Assembly (NCBI RefSeq): GCF_002904295.1
Contig: NZ_PPHG01000027.1
Location: 1 to 64,000, forward strand
Source: Amycolatopsis sp. CA-128772
GTDB taxonomy: Bacteria > Actinomycetota > Actinomycetes > Mycobacteriales > Pseudonocardiaceae
Length of the DNA: 64,000 nt
Direction: 5' to 3'
The notes under the pieces are model-generated. The model did not search any database. It had not been told where the DNA came from and worked only from the letters and a program-made list of their open reading frames with translations. This document shows positions 50,787-61,000 of the stretch, piece by piece (the stretch's first letter is position 1; each line of letters opens with the position of its first letter). The translations under genes and the position numbers were made by a program.

Positions 50787-51032
50787 TTACGTCGACGATG
50801 TGTCAGTCGAGGAGTGACTCCAGCTAACGGCGGCGTGCCAGGCAGTGAGCAGTGCCTCGTCGTCTGCGTATGTCGGTGCCGGCCCGAGCGGGATCCACGT
50901 CTGCTCGACCACAGCGCCGTCGTCGATGCACTGGATGGTGATCCCGGCGTAGGGAAGCTCCTCGCAGGTGTGGTCGGCGACGATCGAGACGCTGCGAACG
51001 TCGTGGCGTAAACGCACTTGCCTGGCGGCCAC
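50787..51032 (-). CDS. Hypothetical small protein
   Basis: 81 residues from GTG 51032 (GGGAGG six bases upstream). VRLRHDVRSVSIVADHTCEE LPYAGITIQCIDDGAVVEQT WIPLGPAPTYADDEALLTAW HAAVSW looks like a compact beta-rich domain. No family recognised. Confidence 0.6.
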   Translation of the reverse strand: MAARQVRLRHDVRSVSIVADHTCEELPYAGITIQCIDDGAVVEQTWIPLGPAPTYADDEALLTAWHAAVSWSHSSTDTSST

Positions 51033-51388
51033 CAACCACCTCCCTGAGCTTCAACATCAATATCGCGGGACGTTCGTGGCGTGTCACACCTTAAGCCCGC
51101 ATCACCCCAATAGGGTGAACCCGGTCGAAGTGATGAAACGACGGACCGGCTGCAGGACACCCGGCGCACGTTCTGCTGGTGACGTCGCCCTGGCCGCGCC
51201 GGCGCGCGCGGTCCCGGTCGGATGTCACCGTCGGTGTTCCCCGCGCGGAACCGCCTCATGGCTGCGGTCAACCCCGGCTCGCTTCCCGCCGGCAAGTTCG
51301 CCACCTATCGGCTGGGGCAACGCGCTCAGAACAAGAATTGACTCAATGTGGCGCGCAATGTGACACATTCCGATGATAGAAGTTCACT
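51033..51388. other. Intergenic region, 356 bases
   Basis: Between a minus-strand small gene and a plus-strand gene, so divergent promoters are expected; AT-rich stretches at 51040-51070 and 51335-51388 fit. Nothing else distinct. Confidence 0.4.
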
Positions 51389-52051
51389 ATGTCCACCTCG
51401 ATAGTCCAGACCGCACTCGTCAGCGCCGGAACCGCGGCAATGGTGACCCTGCTCGTCGAGTATGCAGCTAAACCTCGCCTCGAAGCCAGGAAGGACCGCG
51501 TGGTCGAACGCATGCGGCTTCGCCGACAGCTTGAAGCGCGGCTTCTCTCCGTTCCCTACGACCTCATGTACCTCTACGGGTTGGAGTCGGCCACTATGGC
51601 CTGGTTCATGGGCGCACAGAACCTCGAAGACATGAGCGAGGAGTGCGGCCAGCTCTACGTCGAGTTCGGAAAGTTCAGTGAGGGACTGCCGAAGCGACAG
51701 CGAGACGTGGTCGGGGGATACCTTCTGCAGCTCTCGTCAACGCTGATCGCGTTACAGTTCCACGTCTTCATGTACAAGCAGACCGGCATCATCGGTCAAC
51801 TGATTCAGGATCACGAGGTCACGAAGGTCGGCACCGCCGATCATATTCACATGATGGTTGACACTGTCTATGAATGCCTTGCCGGTGCCTATAGTGCGCT
51901 TGTGCTCTCGCCGGGGCGGCCGGTCCGGTACATGCGGCGAATACGTAAATTTGCCCAGCATCAGAAAAAAATGGCCGCCAGGTTCACGAACAACTTCGGC
52001 GCGGCCGACGCCGAGTCGGCAACCGCCGCAGACACACCGGTCAGCGGCTAA
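51389..52051 (+). CDS. Hypothetical protein with N-terminal membrane anchor
   Basis: 220 residues from ATG 51389. One hydrophobic helix at the N-terminus (IVQTALVSAGTAAMVTLLVE) then a charged, helical cytoplasmic body (ARKDRVVERMRLRRQLEARL, LKQTG..., SSTLIALQFHVFMYKQTGII GQLIQ, RYMRRIRKFAQHQKKMAARF). GC slightly below neighbours. Proteins of this shape (one span plus helical body) are common orphan genes in actinobacterial islands; no function assigned. Confidence 0.6.
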   Translation: MSTSIVQTALVSAGTAAMVTLLVEYAAKPRLEARKDRVVERMRLRRQLEARLLSVPYDLMYLYGLESATMAWFMGAQNLEDMSEECGQLYVEFGKFSEGLPKRQRDVVGGYLLQLSSTLIALQFHVFMYKQTGIIGQLIQDHEVTKVGTADHIHMMVDTVYECLAGAYSALVLSPGRPVRYMRRIRKFAQHQKKMAARFTNNFGAADAESATAADTPVSG

Positions 52052-52104
52052 AGACAGGTCCCGACGGTAGTCAGTTGCTGCCGCGCGTAGCACTCGATCA
52101 GGTG

Positions 52105-52650
52105 ATGTTCCCGGGTTTGGTGAATGCGCGAACCGCAGGTGGGGACACTCGGCTGGAAGGAAGCAAGGGGCGTGGTCGTGTGGGCGTGTGGCTGGAACCG
52201 ACTCCGGAGATGGGCACCTGGTCGGTGGAGGTGTTCACGGGTAGTGCGTGCTTTCGCAATGCTGCGCCCGCCGACTGCGTCGATGGCAGCGGCGTCGAGG
52301 TCCCCACACCGGGCCCTCTCCTGAACGCCGAGCTGCCGCCACTGGATTGCGGTGGGCGTCCTGCAGCGTTCGAGGTTCCGATCCGGGAACTGCGCCCGGT
52401 CATCGCGGCCGTGGACCAAGTGCTGGCCGAGCCGCTGTACTTCGACCACGTTCAGCACGGTGACCTCGACCTCGGGTGCTGGAATGAAGCGGTCTCGGAG
52501 GGCAGTTGGCTCCGCGTGCCCGGGCCGGTCCTGGAGTCGGTAGTCCGCGTCGGCTACCGCTCGATCGAGGTGCTTTACAGCCACGTCGCCGAGCTGCGGT
52601 ATCACCTGGTGGACTTCCTCAATCGCAGCTGCTCGGACGACTTCATGTAA
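52105..52650 (+). CDS. Hypothetical protein, 181 residues
   Basis: Start uncertain (GTG 52102 or ATG 52105, no good ribosome site). Contains VGVWLEPTPEMGTWSVEVFT GSACFRN, LLNAELPPLDCGGRPAAFEV PIRELRPVIAAVDQVLAEPL and IEVLYSHVAELRYHLVDFLN RSC. Soluble, mixed fold. No family recognised. Confidence 0.55.
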   Translation: MFPGLVNARTAGGDTRLEGSKGRGRVGVWLEPTPEMGTWSVEVFTGSACFRNAAPADCVDGSGVEVPTPGPLLNAELPPLDCGGRPAAFEVPIRELRPVIAAVDQVLAEPLYFDHVQHGDLDLGCWNEAVSEGSWLRVPGPVLESVVRVGYRSIEVLYSHVAELRYHLVDFLNRSCSDDFM

Positions 52651-52661
52651 CAGCGTGCCGG

Positions 52662-53384
52662 CTATCGCTCGGCGGGAGGCTGCACCGGTTCGATGAGTTC
52701 GGGTCCGCTGTTGCGGGGATTGTTGACCTGAGTGCTGACCGGGTATGGCTGCAGCCTCGGTTCGGGGACCTGATCGAGCAGGTCGCGGACGTCGCCGGGG
52801 TCGGTCAGGTGAGGGTCGAGCCACTGGTCGCGCAGCTCGGGCGGGATGAGCACCGGGAAGCCGTCGTGGACGTGGCCGGCGGCGTCGTGGGCAGTCGTGG
52901 TGAGGATTGTGTAGGTCCACAGCCATCGGTCGGGGTGGTCGTCGGGCAGATCGTGGTCCGGCCGCAGTTCGTAGAGGCCGGCGAAGGCGAGGATGTCGTC
53001 GTCGGCGTGCAGGAAGTGCGGGACTTTCCCGTCGTCGCGGCGTTCCCACTCGTAGTAGCCGTCGGCGGGTACGAGGCAGCGGCGCCGGGAGGCGGCGGCT
53101 TTGAACGCGGGTTTCTTGGTGACTGTTTCGCTGCGGGCGTTGATCAGCCTGCCGAGCTTGACCTGTTTCGCCCACGACGGCACCAGTCCCCAGGTCACGG
53201 TGCGCAGCAGCCGCAGCGGTTCGCCGTCGGGGTCGGTTCGGGGGCTGCGTTCGAGCACGACCCGGGCCTGCTGGGTGGGGGCGATGTTCCACGAAGGCGG
53301 GAGTTCGTCACCGTCGATCTCGTCGACGCCGAAGGCCGCGGCGATGTCCTTGTCGCTGGTGGTGGAGGCGTAGCGGCCGCACAC
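52662..53384 (-). CDS. yedK: SRAP/HMCES-type abasic-site protein (YedK)
   Basis: 240 residues from GTG 53384, leaving the catalytic Cys at position 2 (MCGRYAS) after Met removal. Family blocks: SWNIAPTQQARVVLE, TWGLVPSWAKQVKLGRLINA RSETVTKKPAFK, RRCLVPADGYYEWERRDDGK VPHFL, AGLYELRP and TILTTTAHDAAGHVHDGFPV LI. It crosslinks to abasic sites in single-stranded DNA and shields them. Follows the DUF2188 gene by 6 bases on the same strand. Confidence 0.93.
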   Translation of the reverse strand: MCGRYASTTSDKDIAAAFGVDEIDGDELPPSWNIAPTQQARVVLERSPRTDPDGEPLRLLRTVTWGLVPSWAKQVKLGRLINARSETVTKKPAFKAAASRRRCLVPADGYYEWERRDDGKVPHFLHADDDILAFAGLYELRPDHDLPDDHPDRWLWTYTILTTTAHDAAGHVHDGFPVLIPPELRDQWLDPHLTDPGDVRDLLDQVPEPRLQPYPVSTQVNNPRNSGPELIEPVQPPAER

Positions 53385-53390
53385 AGTAGG

Positions 53391-53612
53391 TCAGCCGGGG
53401 ATGTTACGGGGGTCGTTGCCGTAGCTGTTGCGCTCGCCGATCTTGCCGTCCATGTTGCGGATGAAGTGTTCGACCTTGCGTTCCTTGGCCAGCTCCCGTC
53501 CCTGCTGGACTGCGGCGGTCTTGTCGTTGTGGCTGCCGAGCACGTCGGTGGTGCCTTCGACCTTGTTGTGCCACTGGCCGTTCTGGTGGTACGTCTCGAC
53601 GTCGCCCTTCAC
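53391..53612 (-). CDS. DUF2188 domain protein
   Basis: 73 residues from GTG 53612 (GGAAGGG upstream): GDVETYHQNGQWHNKVEGT, KTAAVQQGRELAKERKVEHF IRNMDGKIGERNSYGNDPRN. Typical DUF2188 with one copy of the domain; function unknown, often near DNA-repair or stress genes. Upstream codons in the open frame are not needed. Confidence 0.8.
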   Translation of the reverse strand: MKGDVETYHQNGQWHNKVEGTTDVLGSHNDKTAAVQQGRELAKERKVEHFIRNMDGKIGERNSYGNDPRNIPG

Positions 53613-53744
53613 CGGCAGGTCCCTTCCTGTGCTTGGTCGTTGTGCGGGAGGAGTACCCGGGGGCGGCTGGGTAGACACGTCGGCCCTGCTCAGGCCGCCA
53701 CGACCCTGAGATCCGAGACGCCGCGGTAGGTATATGGGTGCCGA

Positions 53745-54236
53745 TCAGCGGGCGGACGTCTGCTGACGATGAATGCATGGTGGTGCCGCTCGGGGGAAAG
53801 GTATGCGGGCGCGGAAGGACGTGCCGGGACCGCTGCTTGGCAGCGGCGCAGTCCAGGTGTAGCCGGGGGCGCGGACGAGGGCCGCGGCGACGAGGGCTCG
53901 ACCGTATCCGAGACGGCGGTGGCCGGCGGTCACGTGGACGTAATCGAGCGTGGCGGCCTGGCAGGCGGTGCAGCAGGTGAGGGTCGCCGTGCCGACCGGC
54001 GCGCTGTCGAGGCGAAGCTCGATCCGGCTGGTCATGCTGGTGGTCGGTGGATGTGCGACGAGGACCAGCCCTTGCTCGGGGGCGGCGTGGGGCGAGTGCT
54101 GGGCGGTGACGTCGAGGTGGGCCCATTCTGCGAGGCGGCGTTCGTGGGGGTCGCGGGCTTCGAGCTGGCGGCAGTCTTCACAAAGTTGTGCATCGCTGGT
54201 CGTGACCGGATGATCTTGCGCGATGAACATCGACAT
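53745..54236 (-). CDS. GNAT acetyltransferase with divergent C-terminus
   Basis: 163 residues from ATG 54236 (or ATG 54230). Cys pair near the N-terminus (LCEDCRQLEAR) and GNAT acetyl-CoA loop in LDYVHVTAGHRRLGYGRALV AAALVRAPGYTWTA. After that the tail (PSSGPGTSFRARIPFPRAAP PC) lacks the helix that relatives show, hinting at a small frameshift near 53830. Its start overlaps the start of the plus-strand recombinase head to head by 14 bases, an unusual arrangement. Confidence 0.6.
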   Translation of the reverse strand: MSMFIAQDHPVTTSDAQLCEDCRQLEARDPHERRLAEWAHLDVTAQHSPHAAPEQGLVLVAHPPTTSMTSRIELRLDSAPVGTATLTCCTACQAATLDYVHVTAGHRRLGYGRALVAAALVRAPGYTWTAPLPSSGPGTSFRARIPFPRAAPPCIHRQQTSAR

Positions 54237-56322
54237 GTGGCGGGTAGTCCTCACCCGCGCTGAGCTGCCGACCGTCACGCAGCAGCCGCCGTTCTTGAAC
54301 GCCCTGCTCGACGGACGCGTCGACTGGTTGCTGCAGGAGCGGCTGACCGACGGCACGCCGTACTTGCTGTCCCCGACCTTTCAGTACGACGTCGACCTCA
54401 ACGACTTCTTCCGGTCCGCGGTCATGGCGCAGCGAGCCCCGCTGACGCGACAGGGCTACGCCCGGGATCTCGCGGCGTTCCTGTCCTTCCTGTGGTCGGC
54501 GCGCGGACACCGATCCTGGCGCGACGCCTCCGAGACAGACCATCTCGCTTATCTGGTGTGGCGGCGCCAGGACCCGGCTGGGCCGCGGGTGTCCGGCGCG
54601 ACGTGGGACCGCGAGGTCGCGGCGGTCAACCAGTTCTACCGGTGGGCACTGCAGGCGGGACATGTCCAGGCGCATCCCATTCCGCAGACGTCTCGGCGTC
54701 CGCTGCCTGCGGGTGTCGGCTGGGCCGGGTCTCGGACGCTGGACGAGCAGCGTCCGGCGACGTACTCGCACGACGGCGTCCGCGACCGTGTGGCCTGGCT
54801 CCCGCCGGCTGCCTTTCGGGTGTGGCGCGACGTCGGCTTGCGCGGTTATGGCCCGGACGGTCTGCCACGGCCAAGATTCCGGGTTAGGTGGGCGGCCAGG
54901 AACGCCCTTTTCAGTGACCTGATGGTCCGCACCGGCCTTCGACTGCAGGAGCAGTCCGCCCTGACGACGTTCGAAGTCCCGGCCGGCGACGGCACGGGGC
55001 CCGGGTATCGGCGGTTCTGGCTGCCGGAGGCGATCGCGAAGGGCACCTCGGCTCGCTGGGTGTACGTCCCTGGCGGCGTGCTGAGCGAACTGCACGCGTA
55101 CCTGACGATCGATCGTGCAGTGGTCGTCGACGAGGCTCAGGCCGACGGGCGCTACCGGCGACTGCGGCGCCCGCTGGTCGTGGAGGACCCGGCCCGGCCG
55201 GTCGTGGCTCGCGCCGGGGTGGCACGGTCGGTGGATGTCACGCGGCTCGCGCCGGAGGAGCGGCGGCGGCTGCTGGTCGACGGCGAACGTGGTCTCGAAC
55301 CGGCTGCGCTGTGGCTCGGCGAGCAGGGATGGCCGATCACGATGTCGCGCTGGAAAGGCGTGTTCGCCGAGGGCAACGATCGCTGCCGGGCTGTGGGCCT
55401 GGCCGCTCGTTGCCACCCGCATATGCTGCGGCATTCCTTCGCCGTGGTCACCCTTGAACAGCTGCAGCGCGGGCACCTGGCCGCGCTGGGCGAGTTCACG
55501 GCTGCTCAGCGCGGCCAATACACCCGGATCTTCGGGGATCCTCTGGACTGGGTCCGCCGGCGGTTGGGGCACCGGTCGGTCGTGACCACCCAGATCTGTG
55601 TGGCCAAGCTGCTGATGGGCCTGCACGCCGCTGGGGCCCTGGAGGTGAGCCTGCCGCATTGCGGCGAATGCGGGCGGGCGGTGGCCTACGTGGGCAGCCG
55701 CCGCGGCGGGCAGTGGGGCTGCTCACCCTGCTACGACAAACCGGCCGCCTGCGCGGGCTGCGGGCAGCTACGGCGGGTCGTCAGCCGGGACCGCAACGGC
55801 GCCCCGCGGTGCGACAAATGCCCGGACGCCACCGGCGACCCGGTCAGTGACCTCGCCGGTCTCGTCAGCGGGCTGGATGCCGCCGTGGACGCCGAGATGG
55901 TCCGTGCGGCGCTGCGGCAGGCGACGGTCCGCCCGGCGGGGCAGCGGCGGCTGGCCTGGGCCGTCGTGGCCATGCCGGACCTGCTGACCGGGGCCGGTCA
56001 CCTCGCGCCGACACCGGCCGTGCTGCGGTTCATCGACGCGCTCGCCGCCGCTGGGGCGACGACAGTGTCCAGGCCGGCCTGCCCGTCCTGCCACGAGATC
56101 AAGGCGCTGTCCAAGCTGTTTGAACGGGCAGCGGATCTGCCGGGCTTGTTTCGCTCGCCGCGCCGCGGTGCCGTGCGCCCGCTGCGGCGCGCTGCGCGAA
56201 CCCGCCACCCGCGACGGCGATGGTCGGCCGGTGTGTCCCAACTGCCTGATCCGCGACCCGACCAACCTGGAGGAGTGCACCGGCTGCGGGCGGCGCCGGC
56301 CGGTCGCGCTCCGCGGCCCTGA
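54223..56322 (+). CDS. Zinc-ribbon tyrosine recombinase, catalytic Tyr replaced, 3' frameshift
   Basis: 699 residues as read. Catalytic Arg240 (TGLRLQEQ) and HMLRH (His400, Arg403) are present, but after GHRSVVTTQI the nucleophile position is Cys459 (TGT at 55597-55599) instead of Tyr. C-terminal zinc ribbons begin: CGECGRAVAY..CSPC, CAGCGQLRR..CDKC, CPSCHEIKAL. At about 56118-56122 (CTGTTTGAAC) the zinc-ribbon frame jumps by one base; the remaining 60 codons to 56322 are Arg/Pro-rich noise. Removal of one T joins this gene to the next. So it is a recombinase without its attacking residue, either dead or relying on another subunit. Confidence 0.8.
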   Translation: MNIDMWRVVLTRAELPTVTQQPPFLNALLDGRVDWLLQERLTDGTPYLLSPTFQYDVDLNDFFRSAVMAQRAPLTRQGYARDLAAFLSFLWSARGHRSWRDASETDHLAYLVWRRQDPAGPRVSGATWDREVAAVNQFYRWALQAGHVQAHPIPQTSRRPLPAGVGWAGSRTLDEQRPATYSHDGVRDRVAWLPPAAFRVWRDVGLRGYGPDGLPRPRFRVRWAARNALFSDLMVRTGLRLQEQSALTTFEVPAGDGTGPGYRRFWLPEAIAKGTSARWVYVPGGVLSELHAYLTIDRAVVVDEAQADGRYRRLRRPLVVEDPARPVVARAGVARSVDVTRLAPEERRRLLVDGERGLEPAALWLGEQGWPITMSRWKGVFAEGNDRCRAVGLAARCHPHMLRHSFAVVTLEQLQRGHLAALGEFTAAQRGQYTRIFGDPLDWVRRRLGHRSVVTTQICVAKLLMGLHAAGALEVSLPHCGECGRAVAYVGSRRGGQWGCSPCYDKPAACAGCGQLRRVVSRDRNGAPRCDKCPDATGDPVSDLAGLVSGLDAAVDAEMVRAALRQATVRPAGQRRLAWAVVAMPDLLTGAGHLAPTPAVLRFIDALAAAGATTVSRPACPSCHEIKALSKLFERAADLPGLFRSPRRGAVRPLRRAARTRHPRRRWSAGVSQLPDPRPDQPGGVHRLRAAPAGRAPRP

Positions 56323-57814
56323 CGGGCCACGATGCCACAACTGCCGACCACGATCCGTGCAGCAGTGCGGTAGTTGCGGGCGCACCACGCCGTGCGACGT
56401 GTTACGGGCCACCGGTCAGCCCTGGTGCGATCGCTGCCAGCACCGCTGGGTAACGTGCAGCGGCTGCCGTGCGGTGGCGCAGGCCCGCAGCGGCACCTGG
56501 CGCACGCCGTTGTGCGCACGGTGCACCAACCCCGACCCGGACTTCTGGGGCCGCTGCCCGGTCTGCGCCACCACCTGGCAGCTCAGCCCACGCCCCTGCC
56601 AGCGCTGCGTGCTCGAGCAACGAGTCCGCGACCTGCTCGGCGACGCCACCGGCACGGTCCGGACCGACCTGTCCGCCTTCGCCCAAGCCGTATCGGCCGC
56701 CGCCCGGCCGGACACCACACTGGCCTGGCTGTCCGGCACGAAGGTCCACACTCTCCTCGAACGCCTCGGCCATGACCAGCGGCCACTGTCCCACGAGGTG
56801 CTGGACGAGTTTCCCGCCAGCAAGACACTCGACCACCTGCGCAGCGTCCTGGTCGCCACCGGCGCGTTGCCCGCCCGCGACGAGCGGCTCGTCGGTCTGC
56901 AACGGTGGATCACCACCACCGTCGCCGCGCGCACCGACCCGGCGCAGCGGCGTGTCCTGCATGGCTACGCAGTCTGGCATCACCTGCGCCGGCTGCGGCA
57001 GCGCCTGGGCGAGGAGCACACCAACCGGGCGCAGGACCTGAACGTGCGCTGCCACGTCACCGCCGCGGTCAACTTCCTCGACTGGCTTGCCGCCCACGAC
57101 GCGGCCCTCGACAGTTGCACCCAGCCCTTGGTAGAGCAGTGGATGGCCAACCCCAAGGCCAGCTACCGGGACGAGACCGGGCACTTCATCCGCTGGTCTG
57201 TCCAGCACCGCTACGCCACCGGCCTGACCTACGGCACCACCCGATGGACGGGGCCCCGCGGCAGCCTGGACACCGAGCAACGCTGGGCCGACGCCCGCCG
57301 GCTGCTGCACGACGACACTCTGTCCATCGGCGACCGGGTCGCCGGCCTGCTGCTGCTCCTCTACGCCCAACGCACCGCCACCATCACCCAACTCACGGTC
57401 GACCACGTCCACCTTACCCCGGACACCGTGAAGATCACGTTCGGCAAGTCGCCGATCATCCTTGCCGAGCCACTCGCGGGTCTGGTCCGCGAGCTCGTCG
57501 CCACCCGACGCGGCAAGGCCAGGATCGGCGCCCCCGACGACGTGCCATGGCTATTCCCCGGTAAGCGCCCAGGCCGGCCACTGGGTGATGACCGGCTCGG
57601 CCAACGCCTGCAGGAGATCGGCCTGCAGCCGCGGCAGGACCGCTCCACCGCCCTGCTCGCCCTCGCCACCGAACTACCCGCCGCGATGCTGGCAAGGATG
57701 CTCGGCGTCCACATCAAAGTCGCCGTCCAGTGGCAACAAGCCGCCGCAGGAGACTGGGCCGCCTACGCCGCCGACGTCAGCCAACGCGTCGACGGCGACC
57801 TGTCGTCGCGTTAG
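56120..57814 (+). CDS. Second half of the zinc-ribbon recombinase
   Basis: 564 residues from TTG 56120. Starts directly in zinc ribbons (RICRACFARRAAVPCARCGA, CPNCLIRDPTNLEECTGCGR, CHNCRPRSVQQCGSCGRTTP, CDRCQHRWVTCSGC, CARCTNPDPDFWGRCPVC), then a recombinase-like fold lacking the catalytic set: LLLLYAQRTATITQLTVDHV, VPWLFPGKRPGRPLGDDRLG, ALATELPAAMLARMLGVHIK VAVQWQ. The zinc array continues without gap from the upstream ORF, so they were probably one protein of about 1190 residues. TTG start overlaps the frameshift site. Confidence 0.75.
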   Translation: MNGQRICRACFARRAAVPCARCGALREPATRDGDGRPVCPNCLIRDPTNLEECTGCGRRRPVALRGPDGPRCHNCRPRSVQQCGSCGRTTPCDVLRATGQPWCDRCQHRWVTCSGCRAVAQARSGTWRTPLCARCTNPDPDFWGRCPVCATTWQLSPRPCQRCVLEQRVRDLLGDATGTVRTDLSAFAQAVSAAARPDTTLAWLSGTKVHTLLERLGHDQRPLSHEVLDEFPASKTLDHLRSVLVATGALPARDERLVGLQRWITTTVAARTDPAQRRVLHGYAVWHHLRRLRQRLGEEHTNRAQDLNVRCHVTAAVNFLDWLAAHDAALDSCTQPLVEQWMANPKASYRDETGHFIRWSVQHRYATGLTYGTTRWTGPRGSLDTEQRWADARRLLHDDTLSIGDRVAGLLLLLYAQRTATITQLTVDHVHLTPDTVKITFGKSPIILAEPLAGLVRELVATRRGKARIGAPDDVPWLFPGKRPGRPLGDDRLGQRLQEIGLQPRQDRSTALLALATELPAAMLARMLGVHIKVAVQWQQAAAGDWAAYAADVSQRVDGDLSSR

Positions 57815-58022
57815 CGCTGCCACCGTGGCGATGCACCGTAGACACTCGTTCACGACGGCGGCGGTGCCTCACACGCCTGGTGAAGCACTGCTTCGTCAAT
57901 GACGAAGGGACGAAGGCGTCGTTCGCCAACCCGGCGCTCCGGTGGGTCACCGGGTTGGTATGCGGCGCATGCGGCCGGCGAGTGCGGACTTGGGCTTGGA
58001 CAGCGGACCGATAACCCGCTGC

Positions 58023-61000
58023 TCAGTCCGCCGCGGCAAGATCCATCCGCAGCACGCCAGTAGCGAGCCCGATAATCAGCGTCGTTTCCTGGACCGCCTG
58101 CATACTCACCGGCTGGGCGCCGAGTGGGATCGGGGCCCGCAGCGGCACCCCGGACAGTGCCGTAATGCGCAGCATGCCGTCCCTCGCGACGCTGGCCAGC
58201 GCCTCTTCTCCGTCGATCGTGACCACTGCGAGGGCGGTGATCTCGGCGGATTGGCCGCTGTGCCAATGCGCCACACTGTGACCCGCCCGCAGGTCCCATA
58301 GATCAACCCAGCCATCGTCGTCCACCGCCGCGATGGTCGCGTCGCCGCGGAGGGCAGCCGCGGCCCAGACCAGCCGTCTATCGTTGCTGGCCGAGGTGAC
58401 CGGAGTCAGGTCGTCTAGATCCCACACCGTAACCACCCCTCTAAGCGTCACGCTGACCAGTCGCTGCAGACCGTCGACGTGCAGGATGGTCGAGAACTTC
58501 ACCTGGGAGTCGAGATCACGCATCGTCTTCAGTGCCCGGCCTTTGGCCACGCTCCAAATCTTCAGGAGCCCGGCGTGGTCGCCGTCGCCCCCATCCCAGC
58601 CTCCGGTAACAACCAGCACCCGGTTACCACGCATCTCCCGCTGCCGAATCGACGTAATCCAGGTGGACGAGCCCATCCGAACCGGACTGCGGCGCAAGCG
58701 ACCGGTGGCCACGTCGTGAAACTGCATTGTGTGGTCGTCGGACCCGGAGACCAGCGTGCAGCGCCCATCGATATCGACAAACTCCATAGCGGTGATCGGC
58801 CGGGTATGGGCGTGAATCGGCGGGCAGGCCAGACCGCCGGTCATCAGGTCGAGGATCCGGATGATTCCGGTCGCGGCCTGCCAGTAACCGGCCGTCGCGA
58901 CGACCGGCCGACCGCCCACCACACCTACCGCAGTCACGCTGGTCAACTCCGAGGGCTGATCCGCGGCCGCCAGGCTGTTGAGTGAGAGGCTCCACAACCG
59001 GACGCTGTGGTCGCCACCACCAGAGACCGCGATGTGACGGTCTCCGATCTCCAGCGCGGACACCGTCGACGTCCAGAAGGGACGATCTCCCGGCAAGGCG
59101 CCGATCGCCGAGCCGTTGGATAGATCCCAGAGCTGGAGATACGACTCATAGCCACCCTGTGCCGTGATCGCGACATCGCGACCATCGAGCACCGTCGTGG
59201 TCAGGGCCTGGAGCCGACCGCTTTCGGGCGTGTCAGTCGCAGAGATTGACGACCTCCGGTTAACGTCCCACATGCTGAGCTGCCCTTCGTCCACAACAAT
59301 CGCAATGAGACGACCGTCGATATGCCTGATGCGGATGGCGACGATGGCCGCCTGACCACGATTGAGCACGGCCGCCGTCAATCGGTCAGGGGCGAGGTCC
59401 CAAATCTCGACAATGCCCGACGACCCCCCGGTGACCGCTACCCACTTCCCGTCGATCTCGCAGACGTCGACGGCGGTCATCCATTGGCCGGCTGAGGACT
59501 CCGCCGACGCCAGCAATCGCTGTTGCGGGAGATCCCAGAACGCGATTGTGTCGGGCCCGTGCCGTCCTTCCCGCGACAGGCCGCCACCGCTGACGGATAC
59601 CGCGAGGATCGCGCCGTCGCGGCGGAAGATGGCGACGTCGTTTACTGCAGTCTCGTGCCACTGCAAGGGTCCGCCGACGGGACGCCAGGTTTGCAGGTCC
59701 CAGACCCGGATGTCACGGTCCCAGGACCCGCTGACACCAAGCACCATGCCCTGATCCGCGGCCACGATCGACAAGACATTGACCGGCCCTTTGTGCGCAT
59801 CGATCGGTGGGCCGAGCGCGATCCCGGTGAGCAGGTCCCACCCTTGGATCACGCCGTCGTGAGTGCCAGACAACGCGATGGGCGTGCCGTCCAGCGTGCC
59901 CGTGGCGACCGCCGTAACCCAGTTCTCGTGGCGACCAAGCGTCAGGCTCGTCGGCTCGGACCGGACCGCAGCCCACGGCACGGTGAAGGCCGGTCTGAGT
60001 CGGCCATTCATCAGCCGGTCAGCGAAACGCTCCTGACCGCCGGTGCGTGCGGCCAGCAGGAGGATCGCGGCTCGCTCCGCAGTTGTGCAGTCATGCAGCC
60101 AGGGCAGAACGTGGCGGTAGACCTGGGCCGCGCCAGGCCGCAGCCAATGCTGCGGCCCGAGAGCGGCTGCCAGCGACGGGGGGTCGGCGTGCACGAGAAA
60201 CCCCACATCGTCGAGCAGCGGCCTGAGCGTATCGGCTGCGGCAGCATGACCGGGCAGGCATTTTCGCAGATAGGGATGGGCGATCGACCAGTCGGCTTGC
60301 ATCTCGCCGTCGCGGGGGATGGCGGCCTGCAGCGCTTCGTACACGATGTGTCGCGCCTCGAACGGGCGGGGCTGATCTCGCTCACGCAACCGCTCCGCCA
60401 ATGCCTCGTGGTACAGCCGGTAGTAGGTCGCCTCCTCATCGACGACGGTCTCGATGAGATAGTCGGCGTCGCCGGAGAGCAAGCCAGATACGTCGGCGGA
60501 TGTGTACTCACGGCCAGGCATGGCCAGTGCAGTGGCCAGGCGAGGCCAGATGCCGGCATGGTCATGGGGTAGTCCCTCGCCCCGAGCGTACGCGAGCGGG
60601 CGCAGCAGATCTTCCAGCCGGTCCTGCTCGGCCAGTGTGCCGGCAGTGGCCAGATACTCGTCCATGGCCTGATCCACCGTCGCCGGAAAGGAGCCGCGCT
60701 GCCCATGGTCGCCCTGCACCGTGACGGAGCGGGTCACGAGCTGCGCGATCAGAAAGCTGGGATGGGCGCTGTCGGCGATCCGTGCGGCGAGCATGTCTAA
60801 CTCAGGCGACTCCGTTGCGCCGCGGGCCAATAGCCGGCGGCGCACATATTCTGCGAGGTCGGCGTGGGCAAGATAGCGCTCGTCGTCGAGGTTAATGACC
60901 GTTGGGTCGCCGTCCGGCGGCGACACTCCCAGCGCCTGCAGGATTCGGTGGCGCGGCCCGCCTGGCCGGGTGCCGATGAGTAGCTGCACACCGATGTCGG

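Noticed and set aside
52506-53729. A 407-codon plus-strand open frame
   Set aside because: Antisense to the SRAP and DUF2188 genes, whose motifs are unambiguous.
54223-57814. Prophage or integrative conjugative element with this recombinase as integrase
   Set aside because: No phage structural, conjugation or replication genes occur anywhere in the window.
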